Positions 9,710 to 21,173 of a DNA stretch of 64,000 nucleotides are shown here, one piece after another. Location of the stretch: positions 1 through 64,000 of the forward strand of contig CAVPQY010000007.1 of the NCBI GenBank assembly GCA_963707695.1, read 5' to 3'. The number at the start of each line of letters is the position of its first letter. Positions within the stretch are counted from its first letter, which is position 1. Position numbers and translations under genes: made by a program. Under the pieces are notes generated by a model that saw nothing but the letters and a program-made list of their open reading frames with translations, was not told the origin of the DNA and ran no database searches. Origin of the DNA: JAOPZW01 sp963707695 (GTDB lineage Bacteria > Actinomycetota > Thermoleophilia > Solirubrobacterales > Solirubrobacteraceae).

Positions 9710-12237
9710 ATGAAAAATAGTACAATTACAAGTACGAATAACTTTGCTACCGCAAAAATGTTGTCAATAGTATTAGTAGGAATTTTAGTTTTTGGGGCCC
9801 TAACTTCGTTACCATTTGGAGATTCGAAAATTGCTGAAGGTAGGATGAAGATTGAGAATCACGATACGAAGAAGAATATGGGATCATCTTTTGAAGGTAA
9901 TTTGGATATTAGTAAAAATGACGGTATTTCGATTCATGGGTGTGACCAATCAGGCACAAAAGGAGGCATATCCATATACGGATGTGCCAAAGGCGGTGAT
10001 GGTCCTCATGGTGGAAAGGGAGGAATAGGCATATTTGGTATTGCAAACGGCGGAAATGGAGGTACTGACGGTAGTGAGGGCTTGCAAGGAAAGACTGGCA
10101 GCGAATTTGGAATCAATGCTGGCACAGGTGGTGTCGGGGGCTCTGCATTTGGAGGCAAAGGCGGCGATGGTGGTCGAGGAGGAATAGGCTCTTCTTGGAG
10201 GAACAGCAAACGGCGGCATTGGCGGCAATGCTGGTAACGGCGGCATTGGCGGCGATGGTGGTTCAGCTGATGACAATGGTGGTAACAGGCGGCATTGGCG
10301 GCATTGGCGGCTCAGGTAATGGTGGCACAGGAGGTAAAGGCGGAGACGGGAAATTCGCTATGGGTTCTAACACGATTTCAAATGGTGGCGCCGGTGGTAC
10401 AGGCGGTAGTGGTGGTACCGGCGGTACGGGTGGCCCTGCTGATGGTAACGGTGGCGATGGCGGGCTTGGTGGAAAAGGCGGCACTGCTGAAGGTGGCAGC
10501 GGTGGAGATGGACATGATGCGGGTGCGGCCTCAGATAATGGTATTTCTATAGGCGGTGCAGGCGGCTCAGGCGGGCTTGGCGGCGCAGGCGGGCTTGGTG
10601 GTTCAGCCAATGGCGGATTTGATGGGCAAACGGGAGCGAACGGACAAGGGGGTGTCATAGGAAATGACGGCCTTGATGGGAATGCCCTTCCTGGAAGTGA
10701 AAGTCAAGGGGCCGGAGAGGGTGGAAATCCTGGTTCTGCCAAAGGCGGGCAGGGAGGAAGTAGCTCTCCTGGATCCGGTGGTCATGCGCTAGGTGGCAAC
10801 GGCGGCGAAGCTGGCTCTGGTGGGAACGCAGGTGGAGGTTCTGGAGGTATTGGTGGTATATCCAGTGGAGCTAGCGGCACTGGCAAATCTATAGGCGGCT
10901 CTGGCGGCTCTGGCGGCTCTGGTGGCTCCGGAGGACCGGGAGGTGAGGCTGACGGCGGTAATGGCGGAACTGGTGGTACTGGCGGTGATTCTGGTAAAGG
11001 GGGTAATGGCGGCAACGGTGGTACAGCAAATGGTGGTAATAGTTTTGGTGGGAGTGATGGCGGTAACGGCGGCTCGGCAGATGGCGGTAACGGCGGCTCT
11101 ACCACTGGCGGCGACGGCGGCTCGTCCGATGGCGGTAACGGCGACAAAGGCGGTGCAGGGGGAGATGCTTATGGTGGAGATGGCGGTATAGGCGGATCCG
11201 CACCAACAGCAACAATTAGCACCATCCTCGGCGATGTAGGAGGAATTGGCGGTGCTGGCGGTACTGGGGGCAAAGGCGGTACATCCGAAGGTGGTAACGG
11301 TGGAATAGGAGGTGACGGTGGAGATGCAGGCGATGGCGGTAATGGGGGCAATGGTGGCTCAGCTGATGGCGGCCATAGCGGCTTAGATACGCAAGGTGAA
11401 AAACAAGAAACTGGCGGTAATGGCGGCACTGGAGGCTCAGCCGATGGCGGCACTGGAGGCTCAGCCGATGGCGGCACTGGAGGCTCAGCCGATGGCGGCA
11501 CTGGAGGCCAAAGTGGAAATGCTGGTGCGGCAAACGGAGGCACTGGCGGTAATGGCGGTATACAAGGACAGGATGGTACTGGACCAACGGCCGGAGTAGG
11601 AGGGAGTGCAAAAGGCGGTGCTGGCGGTGCAGGAGGTAATGGAGCTGACGGCGGTTCAACTGATGGCGGCAATGGTGGGATAGGAGGGACAGGCGGTATT
11701 TCCACTGCTGGTAACGGTGGCAACGGCGGCTCAGCCGACGGCGGCAACGGCGGCTCCGGGGGCAGCGACATGATATTCGGACTTGGCCTCGACGGTGGAG
11801 ATGGCAGTAGTGGTGGTAATGCAGATGGCGGCACAGGAGGTAACGGGGTTGGTGGTAATGGAGGACTAGGCGACGGGGGCCCTGGTGGACTTGGAGGTAA
11901 CGCTGGGAATTCAAACGGCGGCATCGGAGGTGCAGGAGGCATAGGTGGCATTGGCGGCTCAGGCGGACTAGCTGGGGATGGGAACAATGCTGGACAAGGA
12001 GGCGCTGGAGGGTCAGGCAACGGCGGTAATGGTGGTATAGGCGGAAGCGGTGGATTTGCAGGGGACTCGTTTGGCGGAACTGGGGGAAAAGGAGGTAACG
12101 GTGGTCCAGGGATGGGTGCAAATGGAGGCGACGGAGGCAATCAAGATGGGAACGAGGGAATCAATGGACTAAGCGCCTGTCAGGGATCCAAAATCTGTCT
12201 GTGGACACAACCCAGTACTTCTAATCTCATCAATTAA
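9710..12237 (+). CDS. Large glycine-repeat secreted protein (two frameshifts)
   Basis: ATG start, then a signal-peptide-like segment (hydrophobic core about residues 19-35, LSIVLVGILVFGALTSL), a 60-residue linker with two Cys-containing repeats (SIHGCDQ and SIYGCAK), then about 700 residues of GG-x-GG repeats with inserted short islands, and a C-terminus with two Cys (ACQGSKICLW). The frame moves at about 10,197 and again near 10,285, both in the same direction, consistent with two extra bases. The segment 10,285-12,237 is then open without a break. Restored length is about 840 residues. The four-fold unit GGTGGSADG at 11,425-11,510 is a perfect internal repeat. It differs from the duplicated pair in leader and promoter but shares repeat type, so all three probably serve the same surface or matrix role. 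Confidence 0.7.
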
Positions 12238-12438
12238 CGATTTTCATATTTCATGATCTTCAAAAAAAGGAACTCCTATTGTACTCCTAAAATGGTTCCT
12301 TGGTCAGGTCACGGTCATACTCTAACTCGGTCAACATGACTTGAAATTCAGAAAGTAAAATAACAATAGATTTCCCCAGTATGGAGAGGTAAAATTATCT
12401 GAGAAACTTTTCAAGTTTGAACAAAACAACGGTACCCT

Positions 12439-12510
12439 GCAAGGGCACGCAGACATTTGTATTTGAATTCAACGTTCTTGTGCAATGCTTCGCGTGCCCC
12501 TTGCTTTTTT
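12439..12510 (+). terminator. Long hairpin with T6 tail (terminator or small RNA)
   Basis: The arm GCAAGGGCACGC (12,439-12,450) pairs with GCGTGCCCCTTGC (12,492-12,504) with a single bulged base, around a loop of about 41 bases, followed at once by six Ts. It lies 200 bases after the large glycine-repeat gene and 200 before the agmatinase-family gene. It could be a terminator, a 5' leader element of the downstream gene or an independent small RNA; sequence alone does not decide. Confidence 0.5.
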
Positions 12511-12708
12511 CGGTTGAAGCGTTATGATTCTACATGACTGTTGATAAATTCACTAACTTCTCGTAACGAATAAGCGGTTTCCTGTTATTGGATTCGCTAA
12601 AATCTACTACTCTTTTTTGACGCAAGCTAGGGGACTCCTTTACCTCATTCTTAGTTATCAAAAGAAGCTTCAAATTCAGGACCATTTCTCAAATCTATCA
12701 GTTAGCTA

Positions 12709-13588
12709 ATGAAATTTCTATACTCAAATGCCAGCTCCATGTTCAACGCAGATATCGTTATAATTGGTCTACCAGACGAATCCAAGTCCAATGCCAAGCG
12801 GAAAGGTGCAGGCAAAGGACCCGATGCCATAAGAATGGCATCAAATGAATACGAATATTTTGAAAGAGATGGAAAGATAATACGAATATGTCCTATGGCA
12901 GGAGACCTCGACAATAAAAAGATTTTTGACTTTGGTAATATTAACAGGGACGATCTTTATCGGCTCGTTTATGACATTTCTTTAGCGGGTAAAATTCCCA
13001 TTATTCTTGGTGGGGATCATTCGATCACAACACTTTCATTAAAAGCTATTAATGACTCGATAGGTAAGGTACAATCTTCTCTACTTTGATGCCCATCCTG
13101 ATTTTGTTACCAGTACACGAGATTATTATGGCTCAGTTCTTTCAGACTCTGCAGAGTGCATTAACTTTGATAAGAGCCTACTAATTGGGACACGGGCCGC
13201 CGAGCCTGAAGAGATAAAAAATGCGCGTGAAAACAAATTGGAGATAGTAACGCCTCTAGACATTCTAGAAAAGGGTGTAAGTTCCATTGCTCAGAAAATA
13301 ACTTCTAGATGTGGTGCCAAGTCAAATGTTTATCTTTCCTTGGATTTAGACTGTATCGACCCAGGCATAGCTCCAGGTGTCTCTGTGCCGGCAGCTGGAG
13401 GGCTTAGTTCCTTGGAAGTGATTTTTTTGGTAAAAAAAATTTGTCAGGATCTGAACCTAGTCGGTTTAGACATTGTAGAGCTTACCCCTGCTTTTGACCT
13501 GAACAATAACACGGCTAATATCGCTGCGAGGATTCTCATGGAAGCTATTGCCTCAATGAAAAGTAAGGGGAATTTCACAAAGCCATAG
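12709..13588 (+). CDS. speB: Agmatinase/arginase-family ureohydrolase (frameshifted)
   Basis: Ureohydrolases split agmatine or arginine-like guanidino compounds with a dinuclear Mn site, giving urea plus an amine. The metal motifs are present: GGDHS near residue 103, DAHPD (in the shifted frame just after 13,080) and SLDLDCIDPG near 13,340. The first piece (12,709-13,089) ends prematurely at TGA. A +1 shift at about 13,070-13,080 restores YFDAHPDF and the frame then runs open to 13,588. Restored length is about 292 residues, normal for the family. Substrate preference cannot be fixed; agmatinase is the likelier role in archaea because polyamine synthesis uses it. The break looks like one extra base. 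Confidence 0.8.
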
Positions 13589-13677
13589 GTACAATAAATA
13601 AATAAATAAATAAATAAAGAGAGAAACACAAACGCAAAAATCTGTCTCTCTCGTTGTCAGCATCATCTTGTGTTGCC

Positions 13678-14391
13678 ATGTCCATTGAAATCTTGCTACA
13701 ACAAACAGATACAACTGTCCGGATAGAACTGAGAAGAAGCAGCAGGGCTAAGCATATCAGCCTGCACGCAGACGTCTATGGGATTAGGGTGGTTGCCCCT
13801 ATTCATCAATCAGTTGAGAGCATAAAGCAATTTGTCAACAGTAAACGACAATGGATCTCCAAGGTTTATGATTATTATTCGCGTCTTAAAAAGAAAATTG
13901 GAGAATCAGAGATTCAAAAGGACACGATATTATTTTTTGGTAAAAGGTATAGAATTAAAATCACCAAGGACAAACAACAAGAATACGCAATAGTCTCTGA
14001 TAACCTGAACCAAATTACATTTCACGTAAAGGATAAAAGAAGCTACAAGCGTTATCTCCGAACTTGGTACAGGGAACAAACAAAGAAGATCCTAGACGAA
14101 AGGCTTCCTGTCATGGGTAGCAAACTTTCTCTCTCATACAAGAAAATCTCGGTAAGAAATCTAAAATCGAGGTGGGGTAGCTGTTCTAAGACTGGTAATC
14201 TAAGCTTCAGTCTTCTCCTTTCTATGTTACCTGTTGATGTAATCGACTACATTATTGTCCATGAGCTGATGCATCTTGTCGAATTCAATCATTCAAAGAG
14301 GTTTTGGCAACTGGTCGGGGAGGCCATTCCTCAATACGACGAGCATCGAAAATGGCTAAGAACACATAGCTTATTGGTCAAGATTGATTAG
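13678..14391 (+). CDS. YgjP-type (WLM/DUF45) metallopeptidase
   Basis: Predicted zinc-dependent peptidase of the YgjP/DUF45 family. The C-terminal third contains HELMHLVEFNHSKRFW: the HExxH-like helix (HELMH) with the following His, which together form the expected metal site. SRWGSCSKTGNLSFS before it is also a family hallmark. I chose the ATG at 13,678 over the TTG at 13,654 because the family begins close to this point. The product is about 237 residues, intact and without signal peptide, so cytoplasmic. Natural substrates are unknown; such genes often sit beside restriction systems or other defence genes, but none is seen here. Confidence 0.8.
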   Translation: MSIEILLQQTDTTVRIELRRSSRAKHISLHADVYGIRVVAPIHQSVESIKQFVNSKRQWISKVYDYYSRLKKKIGESEIQKDTILFFGKRYRIKITKDKQQEYAIVSDNLNQITFHVKDKRSYKRYLRTWYREQTKKILDERLPVMGSKLSLSYKKISVRNLKSRWGSCSKTGNLSFSLLLSMLPVDVIDYIIVHELMHLVEFNHSKRFWQLVGEAIPQYDEHRKWLRTHSLLVKID

Positions 14392-14476
14392 TTGAACAGT
14401 AAGACGAAGCCTGAAGCAAAATATAGTATAGACTGTTATGTTCGGATACTGTATAGTTACTTACGGACGGGTTTCC

Positions 14477-14731
14477 TTACTTGATTTTGATCAATTCTTC
14501 CATTTGCTTGTATAACTCTAAATACTGGAAGCCTTTCCCTGTTGTCTTGTACACCTTTTCCAATTCATTGTGTTCTAACAAGCCATGTTCAAGTAGAAAT
14601 TGGGAGAATTGCTTTATTTGAGGGTAGGAAAGAAATGAATTATACATAATCCGTGTAAGTGGTGCTCCGCCTTCTTTTGCAGCAGAACTTAGAACCACTG
14701 CTATCAAATCTGCCCTAGTACGGTATTTCAT
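14477..14731 (-). CDS. Small winged-helix transcriptional regulator
   Basis: About 84 residues from the internal ATG at 14,731 (MKYRTRADLI). Helix-rich with the pattern ...GGAPLTRIMYNSFLSYPQIKQF... then YKTTGKGFQYLELY near the C-terminus. This matches the archaeal HTH_45/ArnR1-like winged-helix family, in which the T-x-x-G-x-x-[FY]L wing is diagnostic. A DNA-binding regulator is likely; target unknown. A longer start at 14,752 adds seven residues and is less typical. Confidence 0.7.
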   Translation of the reverse strand: MKYRTRADLIAVVLSSAAKEGGAPLTRIMYNSFLSYPQIKQFSQFLLEHGLLEHNELEKVYKTTGKGFQYLELYKQMEELIKIK

Positions 14732-14873
14732 AATACACCATATTACATGCAACTCCTACTAATAATAGAATGTATAACCTATGTTTGAAACTCACGCTCA
14801 AATCACTAGTGATATTTAAAAAATGGGGTAAGGAAGATTATGACGGCTTTTCTAAAACACTTGAGGAAAATGC

Positions 14874-15236
14874 TTATGGATGTGAATCTTCTGGGAACTT
14901 TTCGGTGATTTTTTGGGCAAGGTCTGGATTATTTTGAACTTCTGGCATTGATATTATTATATTCAGTAGAAATTCGTAATTATTTTTAAGCTGAGTAACA
15001 TTGGTAATCAGGCTTTCAATAAATGCATATATGTTTTTGAATTCTTGGGTAAGTTCGCCAACTAACTTCTCATGAGAAATCTGACCGGATCCAAAATCAT
15101 TTAGTAGTGATTCTACATATTCTTTGCGTGTTTGAATTACCTTCAGGTTGTAACTACCATCAATCGGTGTGCTAATGCCATTATCTTTCATTTCTATTCC
15201 TATTCCTATTTCACCATTACCTTGTTTAGTCTTCAT
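14874..15236 (-). CDS. Hypothetical protein
   Basis: A 120-residue soluble protein, not recognised. The N-terminal 25 residues are Gly/Ile-rich and low in complexity. Residues 30-115 are predominantly helical with heptad-like spacing of hydrophobics (YVESLLNDF, FIESLITNVTQL), suggesting a helical bundle or coiled coil. Same strand as the winged-helix gene, 140 bases apart. Confidence 0.5.
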   Translation of the reverse strand: MKTKQGNGEIGIGIEMKDNGISTPIDGSYNLKVIQTRKEYVESLLNDFGSGQISHEKLVGELTQEFKNIYAFIESLITNVTQLKNNYEFLLNIIISMPEVQNNPDLAQKITEKFPEDSHP

Positions 15237-15570
15237 ACTGTCTATTTATTATTATTATTTCACATGGACAAATTAGAAAATTCATTATGTTTTATACTTT
15301 GAATAATAAAATCTGAATCTCCTTGTATCGCGAGCCTAAATCCCAATGTTTCATGAGCTGATGTGTTAATACGATTTTTTATTAATCATAGTCCTCCTTC
15401 ACTTATTATTATACGGGCTATTTTTGTCTGGTTTATTCATACATCTCTCCTGAATCGTTAGGAAAAAAATGAGGTGCCTTGCTAATTTTTCATGACCAAA
15501 TTCTCTAGCAGTTTTGATATAGATATAAAAATAGACCATTTTGATATACGGTATAGGGCTGAAAAATTTC
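15237..15570. other. Intergenic, no gene seen
   Basis: About 330 AT-rich bases between divergent small genes. Both promoters should lie here; no specific operator is evident. Confidence 0.4.
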
Positions 15571-15822
15571 ATGAGCAATGTATATGAAATTCACAGATAT
15601 CAATGCGATCAGTTTCAGTATGTAGTTGCACGAACTAACAAACATTCTGAAACAAAAGTCAGAGATGACGTGGAGAGAATGAACTCTATGCTATCAGAGG
15701 AATTCAAATCACAAGGAATAAAATACATTTTTTCAGTAGGCACCATGGCGGAATTTATGAAAAGTGTTAGCAAAAGACAAAAGGAAAGGTCTCGTTCTGA
15801 AAAAAGTATTCTTCATGGGTAG
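15571..15822 (+). CDS. Small hypothetical protein
   Basis: About 83 residues from the ATG at 15,571 (MSNVYEIHRYQC), with a longer TTG alternative at 15,541. Charged, soluble, ending in a very basic KRQKERSRSEKS tail. Not recognised. Codon pattern is compatible with a real archaeal gene but short length keeps confidence low. Confidence 0.4.
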   Translation: MSNVYEIHRYQCDQFQYVVARTNKHSETKVRDDVERMNSMLSEEFKSQGIKYIFSVGTMAEFMKSVSKRQKERSRSEKSILHG

Positions 15823-15870
15823 AAACAAAAGTCTATTATAGCTTGAGCAAATTTCATCTTTTATCTTGTA

Positions 15871-15955
15871 CATACGGTATCAAATCCCCAGCAAAAGTGG
15901 GGTCTGGATGATGCTTGTACAATTCGATAATTGCGGACATACGAATAACCGTATG
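15871..15955. ncRNA. Nested inverted repeat, possible structured RNA
   Basis: CATACGGT (15,871) is complementary to ACCGTATG (15,948), enclosing an inner stem CCCCA/TGGGG with a 7-base loop. The whole closes an 85-base element in an otherwise featureless gap. It is not a tRNA by fold. It could be a small RNA or a double operator; evidence is structural only. Confidence 0.25.
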
Positions 15956-16127
15956 TGGTCAGAAAAAACAAATATGTTACTTTTTTTATGATTAGTGTTC
16001 CTGATAAAGAATCAAATTTATGATCCGTAATACTATTAGGGTATTTTATCCAAGATGTTAAAGTAATCAAGATCTAACTCAACTTTTATTAAATAGTAAA
16101 AACTATCAGTACATATCGTATTTAGAA

Positions 16128-18534
16128 ATGAACTTTAGAAATATATCGTTACTTTCTACTAGAAACTATATTTTAACTAGCAGAAAAATAAATTCTCTTA
16201 TTTTAATATCATTGCTATTACTGACGTTTACGTTTTCTATTAAATATATGACAGGGCACGAAGTCTATGGTGCTACAACTTGTGCCAATCTTCCAATCTC
16301 TGCACCTCTAGCAAATGGTGCTCAGTCAACAAATCCCGCATCAGAAGCTGTTGATAATGATGCCGCTACCAGGTGGTCTAACGAGGGTCTTGGTTCATGG
16401 ATCAGGTTAGATCTTGGAAGCCAAAAGACAGTCTGTAGTGTAGACATTAGCTGGTTTAATGGAAATCAAAGAGTGAATACATTTGAGATTGCAGTTTCTA
16501 ATGATGGTAACACATTTACGAAGATTTTCTCATCTAAAAGCAGTGGAACAACCACGGCTGCAGAAAAATATGATGTCACCGATAGCCAAGGGAGATACGT
16601 GAAGATTACTGTTACAGGTAATACTCAAAGTGATTGGGTCAGTATTAATGAAATAGATGTATTCGGGACATCTCCAACTTCACTACCTTCAGACACCACA
16701 AAACCTACCGTGACAAGTACGAGTCCTGGTGGGGGGACCAGCAACATTCAAGTTAATTCTGTTATCAAGGTGACATTTAGCGAACCAATGTTGTCGTCTT
16801 CTGTTCAACCAACACGTTTACCTTAAGGGTAGCCGACACCCCCACAAATCTGGGTGGTGTGGTATCCCTCAGTTCAGATGGCAAGACAGGATCGTTTGAC
16901 CCGTCAGCTAATCTAGCTTCTTCAACAAGATACGTTGCTACAATTTTCACAGGAGCAAAAGATATGGCCGGAAATCCCTTGAGTGAGAGCAAGAAATGGT
17001 CCTTTACCACCGCCGTGGCACAATCGCCACCTACCTCCTCCACCTCCATCTTCTAGTTGTGACAAGAATGCTCCAATATCTGCTGTTACAGCTAACGCTG
17101 CTCAATCAGGAAACCCTGCATCAGCGACGGTTGATAATAATTTAGATACTAGGTGGTCTAATGAGGGTATTGGTTCATGGATCAGGTTAGATCTAGGAAG
17201 CGAAAAGACAATCTGTAGTGTAAATATTGCCTGGTTCAAGGGAAATGAAAGAGTAAATACATTTGATATTGCAGTTTCCAATGATGGTACTAGCTTTACT
17301 AAAATTTTCTCAGGTAAGAGCAGTGGCAAAACTGCTGCCTGCAGAAAAATATGATATTGATGATATAAAGAGAAGATACGTAAAGATTACTTTCACAGGC
17401 AACACTCAGAACGACTGGGTAAGTATAAGTGAAATTGATGTGTTTTCAACGGACTCGTCAGGGGGTACAACAAATCACAACCCCGTGGCCAATAACCAAA
17501 ATGTTGCTACCACTCAAGAATACGGCCAAGTCAATTACACTCACTGCGTCTGACAGTGATGCTAACAAATTGACATATTCGATAGCCAAGCAACCTGCGC
17601 ATGGCACACTGTCGGGTACATACCGGTATTAACTTACACACCGGCATCAGGTTATACGGGATCTGACAGTTTCACCTTTAAGGTAAATGATGGCAAGGCA
17701 GACAGCAACACTGCAACTATCTCCATTAGCATCAGTGCATCGACTTCTGCAGGCACCGACAAGTTTGGTATAAAAAAGATATACAATACAAAGTCTTCAG
17801 GCGAAGAATGGTATATGGATATGAATAATCCGAACGGCGACAATAGATTCAATCCTCAAAATTCGATAACAAAGAATTCAGATGGTTCTTGGAAGATGAA
17901 ATCAAGTAAAGTCAGAATGGGAGTATATACCTCTTCAGGATATAGTTCAAGTAAGATACCTACTTTGGACCATAGCAAAATTGCTTCAAAGGGATACATG
18001 CTTGCTCCAAATGACTGGAAGAACATTGAAATGACGATGTACACAAAAGTCAATAAGGCTGGCTCTGATGACAACTTTGCACCTTACGGTAGAGGAGGAA
18101 GGCATACGGGAGGAGGTGCTCCGGAGGGATGCGAAGGCTCCGCATACAAGGGCGATCTGTTCTTTTCGGGGAAAGTCAGATTTGCGAAGGAGCAATGGCA
18201 TGTGAGTTACGTTTTCACTAATTACGAAACTGGAACCTCGTCAATTAAAGGAAAATGGGTCGGTTTCAAATTTGTAGTATACAATTTCCAAGACAGTAAC
18301 GGTAAGACTGCAGTTAAGACGGAGTTCTGGCTAGACAAGAGCAATGATGGGAATTTTGTGAAGGTCGATGAAAACGTCGATAGGGGTGGATGGGGCAATG
18401 AGGGTAAGGAATGTAATGGTGCTCCTGACCAAATAATTACATGGGGTGGTCCTATAGCCACTTTCAGGTGGGACACTGCGACTGACGTCGATTTCAAGAA
18501 CTTGAGCGTAAGGGAAATACAACCTCCTCAATAA
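16128..18534 (+). CDS. Secreted multidomain discoidin / Ig-like adhesin (frameshifted)
   Basis: An N-terminal hydrophobic segment (about residues 22-40, ILISLLLLTFTFSI) leads into a discoidin (F5/8 type C) domain at about 16,270-16,670, an SbsA/Big_5-type Ig-like domain at 16,690-17,030, a second discoidin domain at 17,060-17,450 nearly identical to the first, a cadherin-like domain (YTPASGYTGSDSFTF) at 17,480-17,745 and a unique 250-residue C-terminal domain. The coding passes through at least five frameshifts, near 16,805, 17,025, 17,335, 17,525 and 17,625; each is repaired by one base. Restored length is about 800 residues. Discoidin domains bind carbohydrate or surface ligands, so an adhesin or polysaccharide-binding role is inferred. 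Longest intact piece: 17,815-18,534. Confidence 0.75.
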
Positions 18535-18788
18535 GAGTAACGTAATCTTCTACAAAGGCCTATTCTATTTTGATAGTCTATAGCTTGATACTCAAAATAG
18601 TAACAATATTGATCCAGTAGTTTTTAATTCGAGTTATACCGATCAATACACTGCAAGATAAACTGTGGAAGGTCTATCGCAATACAACTTGGCATCAAAT
18701 GACAGTTTATGGTTATAGAAGATTTTTCAGATTTTTTATATGAACTTGTATGTGACGAACTTTTATTAGATACCAATAACCTTCTACT

Positions 18789-20981
18789 ATGAGATACCGA
18801 TCTAAGATGTTTCAGAGACTTTTAGCTATTACAATCTTTACGATTCTGATAGTCGGTACTATTTCTGGTATTTTGAATTTATTCAATAATTCAATCGTTA
18901 ATAGTGGTGGTGGCTCTGCCATCATATTATTCAGCTTTCGCACTAAAGGGGGATCCACAGAATAATGGTGATTCCAAAAATAAATTATCAGTTGACAATT
19001 CTAAACAACAACAAAAAACAAACAACTTGATAGAGAAAGCAAACCAGGCCGCAATAGAAGCCAGGCTGGCAGCGAATGCAGCAAACAACGCTACACAGAA
19101 TTCAAAGTTTTTGTCTTCTGCTGCTCAGGAGGCAGACAAAGTGGTCAAAAAAATACTTGACTTGCCGGTAGACGATTCCAATGGGACCAAGAAGAAAACG
19201 ACAGGAGAAAATGACAATTTGGGAATAGCATTGATGGACGCCAAGAAGAAGCATCAAGAAGCAAAGCTAGCGGCGAAAAATGCCAAGAAGCTCTCGGATA
19301 AGGCACTCGCAATGGAGAAGGAGGCAAATAAGGCAGCGGAGCTTGCCAAGCAAGCAGAGAAGGATTTGAATGAATCTGCAAATAAGGACACTAATAATGA
19401 TAATAGTGGGCAAGGCGATGTGGTCAGGGAGAATACGAAATCTGATAAGAATTCTTGAAAAAAGTATCTGAAGACAAGTCGCTTCTCACACTGATAAAAG
19501 CGATCTCCTCAATCAAATCCAAGATTCAAAGGGCTTGAAACCAAATTAGGTGAGGCATCAAAGTCTGAATCGCAAGCAGTATCAGATATCGGAAATCTAG
19601 CATCTCAAGATGAGAGCAAAAGTATCGATAAAGAAAAGTCGAAAGAGTTGGTAAAAGATTTGGAATCTTCAAAACAAAGGTCCGATGCAACTGTGGACGG
19701 TACAGGCACTGTTAATGACTCTTTGCATAATGATAGTAATAATCAGATATCTGAGTCCGGACCAAACTACGGCGAGATTCTTGCTCAAGCAGAAAAAAAT
19801 ATTCGTGATAAAGCTGGATCAATAATAACTGAAGTGATGAAAAATGGAACGCAAGACTCCATTACCAGCCCCCCAAGTGAGGGGATAATAGTGGTGACTC
19901 CGAACCTTCTAATGCATCAGAATCCACTCCGACAAACGCTTCTTCTGCAACAGTTCAAAATGTTACGTTGATACCCGAGCAGATAACAACAACATCATCA
20001 TTGTCGACTGATGTCAACAACAATACAGATGGTTCGATATCGACTAGTGAAATAGACTCTGAATGTGTTAATCATGATGGAATAACGAATAATTCAGATA
20101 CAGGAACATTAGATATGAATAATAGTTTACTAACAGATTGTCCTGTAAAGAGTCCTGTCGGCGTGAGTGATAATAATAGCAGTCAAATAGTTCCACAAAT
20201 AAGTAATGATAGTCTTCAGTATAATGGAGCGATAAATTGTAATATCATTGTTTCAAATGGAACTGGCTCAGCAATAACTAATTCTGGACTTAATTCGAGT
20301 GTTGATAGACAGGCTGACGAAGGATGCTATCCTCAGAGTTTGACATCAGGTCAATTTAGCTATATTGTTTGGAGCGAAGGAGATGAAGATGGTAGATATA
20401 TTCTATTCAAGAGAAGTACTGATGGGGGCAAAACATATGGGGATGTCCTGAGGTTAAGCCCTGGAATTCCTTCCGCAGTATTTAATCCAAAAGTCTCGTC
20501 AGAAGGAAATAATGTGTATGTTGTCTGGCAAGGAGATTCTCAATCAGGAAACCAGGATATTCTAATGAGGAAAAGTACTGATAATGGAAAAACATTTGCC
20601 AAGGTAATTAATGTTAGTAACGATCCGGCAGGATCGGGTAATCCAGAGATTAAAGTCAATTCAAGCAGTGTATTTGTAGTATGGGATGGAACAACACCAG
20701 GCAGTAACGAGATATTTTACAGGAAAAGTATTAACAATGGATCTAATTTTGATGGTATAAAGAATCTAAGTAATGATGGGGGAATTTCATATGAACCCAA
20801 AGTTGTTCTAAATAAAAAGAATCTTGAAATCTACTGGCGTGATTATAAAAATGGACATGAAGAAATACTTATGAAAAAGAGCCTTAATGCAGGCAAGACT
20901 TTTGACATATTGCAAAAAGTAAAGAAAGACATCTCAGGACTCTGGAAAGAAAAAGGTCTAGATCAGCTACTGCATCGCTGA
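18789..20981 (+). CDS. Secreted Ala-rich coiled-coil plus Asp-box propeller protein (frameshifted)
   Basis: The ATG at 18,789 starts a signal or anchor segment (LLAITIFTILIVGTISGIL). A shift near 18,905 leads into SYYSAFALKGD and then a 170-residue Ala/Lys/Glu-rich helical region that reads as coiled coil. After breaks near 19,460, 19,550 and 19,965 the frame continues through Asn/Ser-rich linker into a C-terminal domain with four Asp-box motifs (STDGGKTYG, STDNGKTFA, SINNGSNFD, SLNAGKTFD) spaced 50-60 residues, the signature of BNR/sialidase-like beta-propellers. Only four boxes are present, so the propeller is short or partial. Catalytic sialidase residues are not evident; binding is likelier than hydrolysis. 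Surface location inferred. Confidence 0.7.
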
Positions 20982-21173
20982 TTGAGTAGAGAATAAGGCC
21001 AATGCCTTATAACTAGACTACTTGACAAAGTAAGGCAAATTCATCATAGTTGATTAGTTTAACCGCCGAATAAACGTAATTCATAACTTTTCTCACATTG
21101 TTCAGCTATCTTAGGACTAGAATACCTATAAGTGTTGGGGATATCCTACACTCTGGTTTGAACGACACACAGA

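Noticed and set aside
5046..12140. Long minus-strand Pro-rich open frames opposite the glycine-repeat genes
   Set aside because: They are the complement of GGx coding (Gly codons read as Pro/Ala codons), lack signal peptides and ribosome sites, and give no natural protein.
18904..20981. Three independent small genes
   Set aside because: The pieces follow each other in one direction with only base-count breaks and together make one secreted coiled-coil/propeller protein.
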